Of a stretch of 64,000 nt of DNA, positions 58,596 through 64,000 are shown piece after piece. This stretch comes from Spinacia oleracea (lineage: Eukaryota > Streptophyta > Magnoliopsida > Caryophyllales > Amaranthaceae), in contig NC_079490.1 of NCBI RefSeq assembly GCF_020520425.1, positions 2,604,001 through 2,668,000 of the forward strand, written 5' to 3'. The translations under genes and the position numbers were made by a program. The number at the start of each line of letters is the position of its first letter. Position 1 is the first letter of the stretch. The notes below the pieces were generated by a model. It had not been told where the DNA came from. It was given only the letters and a program-made list of their open reading frames with translations, and searched no databases.

Positions 58596-60785
58596 ATGGC
58601 GATTCAACGCCAATTTCTTCCCTCTTTTCACAAATCAATCCTACCATCGATTCACACCCACCTCCGATTTCACCAATCTCTCTCCTCCTCCTCTTCACCT
58701 CCAATTTCCCAGCAACCCAGTTCACCTAATTCAGTGTCAAACCCTCTAATGGTCGACAAAATCCTGCTGAATTTGAAACTATGTAAGTCCCCTTCCTTTC
58801 ACAATAGCACCAACATGTATCGTACTTTAACCCCTTTTGATATTGCTCAAGTTTTGTTTCAATGTCGTGAAAATCTGGAACTGGGTTTAATGTTTATTGA
58901 TTCGTTTTTGGTTAATTGCCCCAATTTTCGACATTCAACTCTTTCTTTGTGTGTTATGGTTCATATGTTGGTTAGGGGTAGGAGGGCATCGGATGCCCAA
59001 GCTTTGATTCTTCGTATGGTTCGAAAGAGTGGGGTTTCGAGGGTTGAAATTGTTGATTCTTTGGTGGGGTGTTATGATCAATGTGGTTCGAATTTGGGTG
59101 TTTTTGATTTATTAGTTAGGACTTTTGTGCAAGCCAAGAGGTTGAGGGAAGCTGCAGAGGTGTTCAAATTGTTGACTAGTCGAGGTTTTTTCGTGTCGAT
59201 TAATGCTTGTAATAGTCTTCTTGGTGGGTTAGTGAAGGTTGGGTGGGTTGATTTAGCGTGGGAGATATACCGAGAAGTTGTTAAACATGGAGCTCAGCTG
59301 AATGTTTATACATTGAATATTATGATCAATGCTTTGTGTAAAGATGGTAAGATGGGAAATGTGGATTCCCATTTGTTAGAAATGGAAACCAAGGGGGTAT
59401 TTCCTGATAATGTGACTTATAACACATTGATTAATGCTTATTGTAGGGACTGTAATGTCGAAAAAGCTCTTGAAATGATGAATTCTATGTCAAGTAAGGG
59501 GTTGAAACCTGGTGTGATTACCTATAATGCAATATTGAAAGGTTTGTGTAGAATGGGAAAACATAGTAGGGCTAGGGAAATGTTGAGTGATATGTGGGAA
59601 ACGGGGTTGTGTCCTGATACTAATAGTTACAATGCGTTGCTAATTGAGGGTAGCCGGAAAAATACTATCGTGGATGTGGAACAATTGTTTGATGAAATGG
59701 TACACCATGGTGTGGTTCCGGATGTAATTAGTTATACATCACTTATTAGTTATTTCTCGAGAGATGGGCTTATGGAAAAGGCCTTGATGTATTTTAAAGA
59801 GATGAAGACCAAGGGGCTGACCCCAGACAGTGTTTTATATACCGTTCTTATTGGTGGCTTTTGTAATTCCAGTCTTGTATCTGAGGCCTTAAGAATGCGC
59901 AATGAGATGCTTGAAAAGGGCTGTCTTTTGGACGTGGTGACGTACAACACCATTTTGAATGGCTTGTGTAAAGAACACATGTTAGGTGAGGCGGATCAGT
60001 TGTTCGAGGAGATGTTGCAAAGGGGTATATCCCCTGATTATTACACTTATGCAACACTTATTCATGGTTATTGTAAGGCTAGGGAAATGGACAAAGCATT
60101 GGTATTGTTTGAGACTATGATTCAAAGGAACATCAAACCAGATATTGTAACGTATAACATTTTGATGGACGGTTTTTGCAAGCAGGGTTTCATGGAAAAG
60201 GCTAATGAATTATGGAGCGACATGATTAATCGAGGAATATACCCTAATTGCATATCCTACAGTATTCTCATTAATGGATTTTGTAGCGTGGGGCGTCTTA
60301 ATATGGCATTTACACTTTGGGATGAGATGGTAGGAAAAGGTAATGAGCCAACCATTGTGACTTGTAATACCATCATTAAAGGCTATTGCATATCTGGAAA
60401 TGTAGCAGAGGGGGAGAAGTTTTTGACCAAGATGATAACGAAAGGAACTCTTCCCGATAGTGTTAGTTACAACACTCTTATACACGGACATATCAAAGAA
60501 GAGAATTTGGACAGAGCTTTTTCCTTGCTTAATAAAATGGAGGATCAGGGGATATTGCCTGATGTCATATCATATAATGTGATACTAGATTGCTTTTGTA
60601 GACAATCTAGAATGGAAGAGGCACAATTGATATACAAAAAGATGATAGAAAGAGGCGTGAATCCAGATAGATCAACGTATACAACGCTTATTAATGGTTA
60701 TGTTAGTCAGGACAACATGAAAGAGGCCTTCAGGTTCCATGATGAAATGCTTCGAAGGGGTTTTGTACCAGATGATAAGTTCTGA
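58596..60785 (+). CDS. P-class pentatricopeptide repeat protein (At5g01110-like)
   Basis: One intronless frame of 729 aa. The N-terminus (MAIQRQFLPSFHKSILPSIH, Arg/Ser-rich, no acidic residues) looks like a mitochondrial targeting peptide. From about residue 164 to the end are about 16 tandem PPR motifs of 35 residues, recognised by the repeated VTYNTLI.G.C pattern and the KG..PD turn. The protein ends within the last repeat (...AFRFHDEMLRRGFVPDDKF) with no E or DYW domain, so it is P-class. Length and the C-terminal wording (MIERGVNPDRSTY, INGYVSQDN) agree with Arabidopsis At5g01110. Such proteins bind specific organellar RNAs to stabilise, process or splice them; the target here is unknown. 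A Helitron ends 177 bp upstream of the ATG. Confidence 0.93.
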   Translation: MAIQRQFLPSFHKSILPSIHTHLRFHQSLSSSSSPPISQQPSSPNSVSNPLMVDKILLNLKLCKSPSFHNSTNMYRTLTPFDIAQVLFQCRENLELGLMFIDSFLVNCPNFRHSTLSLCVMVHMLVRGRRASDAQALILRMVRKSGVSRVEIVDSLVGCYDQCGSNLGVFDLLVRTFVQAKRLREAAEVFKLLTSRGFFVSINACNSLLGGLVKVGWVDLAWEIYREVVKHGAQLNVYTLNIMINALCKDGKMGNVDSHLLEMETKGVFPDNVTYNTLINAYCRDCNVEKALEMMNSMSSKGLKPGVITYNAILKGLCRMGKHSRAREMLSDMWETGLCPDTNSYNALLIEGSRKNTIVDVEQLFDEMVHHGVVPDVISYTSLISYFSRDGLMEKALMYFKEMKTKGLTPDSVLYTVLIGGFCNSSLVSEALRMRNEMLEKGCLLDVVTYNTILNGLCKEHMLGEADQLFEEMLQRGISPDYYTYATLIHGYCKAREMDKALVLFETMIQRNIKPDIVTYNILMDGFCKQGFMEKANELWSDMINRGIYPNCISYSILINGFCSVGRLNMAFTLWDEMVGKGNEPTIVTCNTIIKGYCISGNVAEGEKFLTKMITKGTLPDSVSYNTLIHGHIKEENLDRAFSLLNKMEDQGILPDVISYNVILDCFCRQSRMEEAQLIYKKMIERGVNPDRSTYTTLINGYVSQDNMKEAFRFHDEMLRRGFVPDDKF

Positions 60786-60880
60786 TACATCTGTCAGGGA
60801 GTTGAATAGGTTGGGTAGATGACCACCTCTTTGGTTTGGCTGTTTGGATCTCAAATGAACACCGATGGTTTCTTATAAGG

Positions 60881-61257
60881 TACTCCCTCCGTCCCAATTT
60901 ATTTTTTACGTTTTCCGTTTCTAGTGTCTCATTTTAATCTTCACACTTAGAATCTTTCATTTTATATTGTAGCATAAAAGTCCCTAATATTCTGTCAAAA
61001 ATCGTGTCAAATGATTATTCAAACAATCAAATTCATTGGGCCATTTTAAGCATCAAATCTCTCACACTTTCCCATTGGAACATTAAATCTTTCTCATTTT
61101 TCCAATGTCAAATATTTGATAAAAGTGAAAATATTATTAATAAACGTAATTTGTATTATGTAAGTTAAACAAAAAGAGAATTTTTATCTACATTAATTAT
61201 TTGTTAAATCGCGTGCATGATAACAAACGTAAAGAACAAAAAGGGACGGTGGGAGTA
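60881..61257. mobile_element. Stowaway-type MITE just 3' of the PPR gene
   Basis: The left end TACTCCCTCCGTCCCAATTT and the inverted right end TACTCCCACCGTCCCTTTTT are TA-bounded; the pairing then continues weakly (ACGTTT). 377 bp. It starts 96 bp after the stop codon and may lie in the 3' UTR. Confidence 0.8.
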
Positions 61258-61760
61258 GCTTGGTTCTTCTTTTTGCCCTGCAATATTGGTACTGCTCTGA
61301 TTACAACATTCCATCTTTTGGATCAGTTGTCATCCATCTCTTAAGTTTACGGACTTTGTATTCATGCATGGGATGAACTTACACAACTGGTTGTGTTTGC
61401 TTGTTTCCAGGATTGCCTGGTGAAACCGCATTCAGGACATGCAAGTTGCTAAACTAGTGGGAACTTACTGTTCTGAGTTATAGGTCTGGAGAAGAGGTAA
61501 TAAGATTTGCTGCTTGTCTTATGTTGTATATATTCTGATTGTTGTGCATTGCGTCACACTGTTTTTTTTATGTGAAATTGTTGTTTCTACGGTTTGGATC
61601 ATTAAGCCATGAGATTTTCCTTCCTGCTCGATCTGTTTCTATAGGTATATCGAGAGGGATAATTGCTGTGAAGGTGGCTCTCAGGTTCATGCCAGTTTGA
61701 GCAAGCATAGAGAACTATGCAGATTCTTATTCGATGAACATGTTTAGTATATATTTATAC

Positions 61761-61909
61761 TACTTCCCTCTATGTGACGAGGAAAGAGATGGTAATAAGT
61801 TTCCATGTGATGAATAGAGAGAAACCGCAAAGCAATGAAGGTATGTTGAATTGATTTCAAAACGTCCAGAAAATGAAAATTTATTGTTTATTTGAGAACA
61901 GAGGGAGTA
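61761..61909. mobile_element. Short Stowaway-like derivative
   Basis: The left end TACTTCCCTCTATGTG and the inverted right end TACTCCCTCTGTTCTC pair weakly with TA borders. Only 149 bp, so probably an internally deleted copy. Confidence 0.5.
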
Positions 61910-63323
61910 TTTTTCAATTTCATTAGTTTTGCTTCCATATTATGGTGCAATGCAGTTATTTATCCTTTTCCTCTCTTGATATACTCTTGGAACTGTTGTT
62001 GCTGACATACACTGAATTTTATCGAACAGGATTAAAAAAAAAACTGATTCTTGAAAGAAGAGTTATGTGGGTTTTCATTCTTTACTATAATTATAATCAT
62101 GTGTAAGAACTTTGCATTTTCAGTGTGAATCCTTGATACTCATAGTAACACTTTACTTTCATTCTAGTTGGCAATTGGTCCTAACCTTTATTAATACTTG
62201 ATAGAGAAAAAGACATGTATTTTGGACCATGTTCCGTTAGTGTTTAGAGTTTTAGACCTTTCATGTGAATAAGCTCAATTAGCACAAGAATATGGATAGT
62301 GTAATGAACCAAGTGTAAGGGATATGGGATTCAAACTGCCTTTCTATTCATAGTATTAGATCGGCCACATCATAACCGTATTGGGAAGGTGGCAATATTC
62401 TTAGAATCTTAGATAACTTAGCTCATTTGGGTTTGCTAGGAGAGCTTTGCTGCTGTTGCTAAAGGATAAAGGAAGATGTTATATGTTTTCATGCAGACTT
62501 GAGACCGTTCCCTTTTCATAACAATATAGTTTAGGCTTAGCTTGGTTTTTATTGCTTGTTGAGGCTCTAGGATTTTCGGCTGTCGCAGGTAATGTTTAGT
62601 GACACTTAGTAATACCTGTGAGTCCAAAATAGGAGCTTTAACATTACCCTCTACATATATTAACCTTTGTTTCAGAAAGGGTACATTCTAGAAAAACATA
62701 AAGCATCAACTTCAATATCAACTTTACCTCAATGCTTCTTAAAAGGCTCTTGCTAATAGCAAGATAATTGAATAATGGGGCGGATTTGTGCGGCCTTAGC
62801 CTTGCAACATTAGAGAGGTTGTTTTAACTGATCCTTGATCCAGAGTGCACTATTGTTTGTTAATGCAAAGAGTTCAATGACCTTTTTTGTGTAGCCTATT
62901 ATAATCCTAGGCCAAATAATAGGTATTTCAGCTTCATTGTAAATGAGAGAAAAGGGAGGTGAAATGTGAAAATGTCAAGGATACTTTATTAGCCAAAAGG
63001 TTGTGTTTGGTTGAACATAGTTCCTGTTCCGACTTCCGAAGTCCAAAGGTAATTTTTTCTCCGAGTTTCAGCACTGGGGTTGAAGAACAGGAATTTTAGG
63101 TAAATTGTAGTGTCTCTGATGGACTAGCAAGACTCTCTGTTTCATTTTTCTCTTGTTTTTCTGTTGAAGTTTGGTATATGTACTGTCTTTTTACCTTCAT
63201 AATTTCTCTAACTGGTATATCTTTTTCTTCTGTTAACTCTACTTGCTTCATAAACATGAGAAAATAATGATATGAAGCTCGAGTAGTGGGGAAGGTGTTC
63301 AGTATAAGCTTGTTAGATACAGA

Positions 63324-64000
63324 TTTTTTTTTTACGCAACCACGAAGATTATACTATATTAATTAAAAGAAGGTTCGATTACAACATCGGGAATAAACCC
63401 AAAAACTTGCATCCCGAAGATTTCCAATACAACTCCAACCTCTTAAAATATCCAAAATATGTACAACAAAAAGCAAAAGAATCTGCAAGCCTCTAAAATT
63501 CCTTCCTTTTCGATTCATCCATGCTTGAGATTTGCCAACACCTTGCATATCTATTTTCCTTTATCCTCGACATTGCTCTTTTTTGACCTTTCCTCTGCAT
63601 TAACACTCTGGTTTTGGCTCACTATTGTGGATGTAACAGTTGCAGGAATTGTGCCAAACAGTATCTCTGTAGTCACCACCTCACCCGCTTGTGCTTCTGA
63701 TGGAATTGCATCAAGGTCAATCACATTACCACTGCCTGATCCAATCTGCAAGCTCCTCTTCTCTGCATCTTCCAGTTTCTGAATATCTCCCTGATAGGCT
63801 ATATTGGCAAAGGGAGGAGGATTAAGAAAGAACCTGTGACCAACTGCCATATCCAACGCGTAATGAGCAAGAGCAAGAGCATGAGCCACTTTATTATTAG
63901 CACGAGAAATGTGCTTAACAATAAGGGATTTGAACCTGCCCATTAGACCTGCCACATCACTCAATAAAGGCTTGAGCTCCTCATTGTATCTTCCATTAAC
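63324..64000 (-). mobile_element. LINE 3' end with RNase H-like domain, cut by window edge
   Basis: On the minus strand the frame is open from 64000 to a stop at 63551. It starts ...NGRYNEELKPLLSDVAG and continues FKSLIVKHISRANNKVAHAL, the end of an RNase H-like (RVT_3-type) domain found at the C-terminus of plant LINE ORF2. About 80-90 further low-complexity residues follow before the stop. A 3' UTR and a poly(A) tail, seen as a T run at 63324-63333, mark the 3' end. A stand-alone RNase H-like gene is a less likely alternative. Confidence 0.75.

Larger units (their letters stand above)
60786..63323. other. 3' flank of PPR gene and intergenic DNA
   Basis: Contains two Stowaway-type elements (listed) and otherwise T-rich text without a gene. 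A spliced 3' UTR for the PPR gene is possible but not shown by the sequence. Confidence 0.5.

Noticed and set aside
58480-58749. 89-aa frame overlapping the PPR start
   Set aside because: Shifted frame of the 5' leader and targeting-peptide region; no family resemblance.

Overview
This window looks like nuclear DNA from a flowering plant, almost certainly a eudicot. The genes have many introns with GT-AG borders that preserve reading frame. The protein families are plant ones (GRAS/SCL3, GASA, plant DDA1, P-class PPR, plant SPP). The spaces between genes are AT-rich and full of plant transposons (Stowaway, Tourist-like, hAT-like and Mutator-like MITEs, tRNA-derived SINEs, LINE tails, a Helitron). 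My low-confidence guess at the group is Caryophyllales/Amaranthaceae; the sequence alone cannot settle it.

Layout. 1-513 (+): 3' end of a SCARECROW-LIKE 3 GRAS gene, cut by the window edge. 514-3171: repeats, including a minisatellite, a tandemly duplicated SINE-like unit and a Mutator-like MITE. 3172-4943 (-): a GASA/snakin peptide gene with four coding exons. 4944-10910: gene-free, with a SINE, nested MITEs and duplications. 10911-16932 (-): DDA1, four short exons spread over 6 kb. 16933-21396: divergent intergenic region with three complete Stowaways and other MITEs. 21397-33209 (+): a nine-exon, 2018-residue chromatin protein with Tudor/Agenet-like, AT-hook, DDT and three PHD-type zinc-finger modules, ending in an expanding 65-residue repeat. 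33210-36206: AT-rich intergenic region with a clean SINE. 36207-44119 (-): an eight-exon homeodomain gene. 44120-47076: tandem repeats and an hAT-like element. 47077-53542 (-): signal peptide peptidase, eleven exons. 53543-58595: intergenic, mostly one 3.44 kb non-autonomous Helitron. 58596-60785 (+): an intronless PPR gene. 60786-64000: MITEs, then the 3' end of a LINE on the minus strand.

The seven host genes are ordinary housekeeping or regulatory genes and do not form a pathway or cluster. SCL3 and GASA are both gibberellin-linked in other plants, but their closeness here may be chance. Four genes were rebuilt by splicing open frames: GASA 114 aa, DDA1 99 aa, homeodomain protein 503 aa, SPP 343 aa. 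All were assembled from visible splice sites with consistent phase and no internal stops.

I found no convincing new multi-gene system. The most interesting items are: the recently expanding coding minisatellite in the PHD gene; a Helitron with intact ends 177 bp from a PPR start codon; a perfect 25-bp hairpin in an intron; and MITE, SINE and hAT insertions whose target-site duplications can be read directly, several of them nested or later duplicated.
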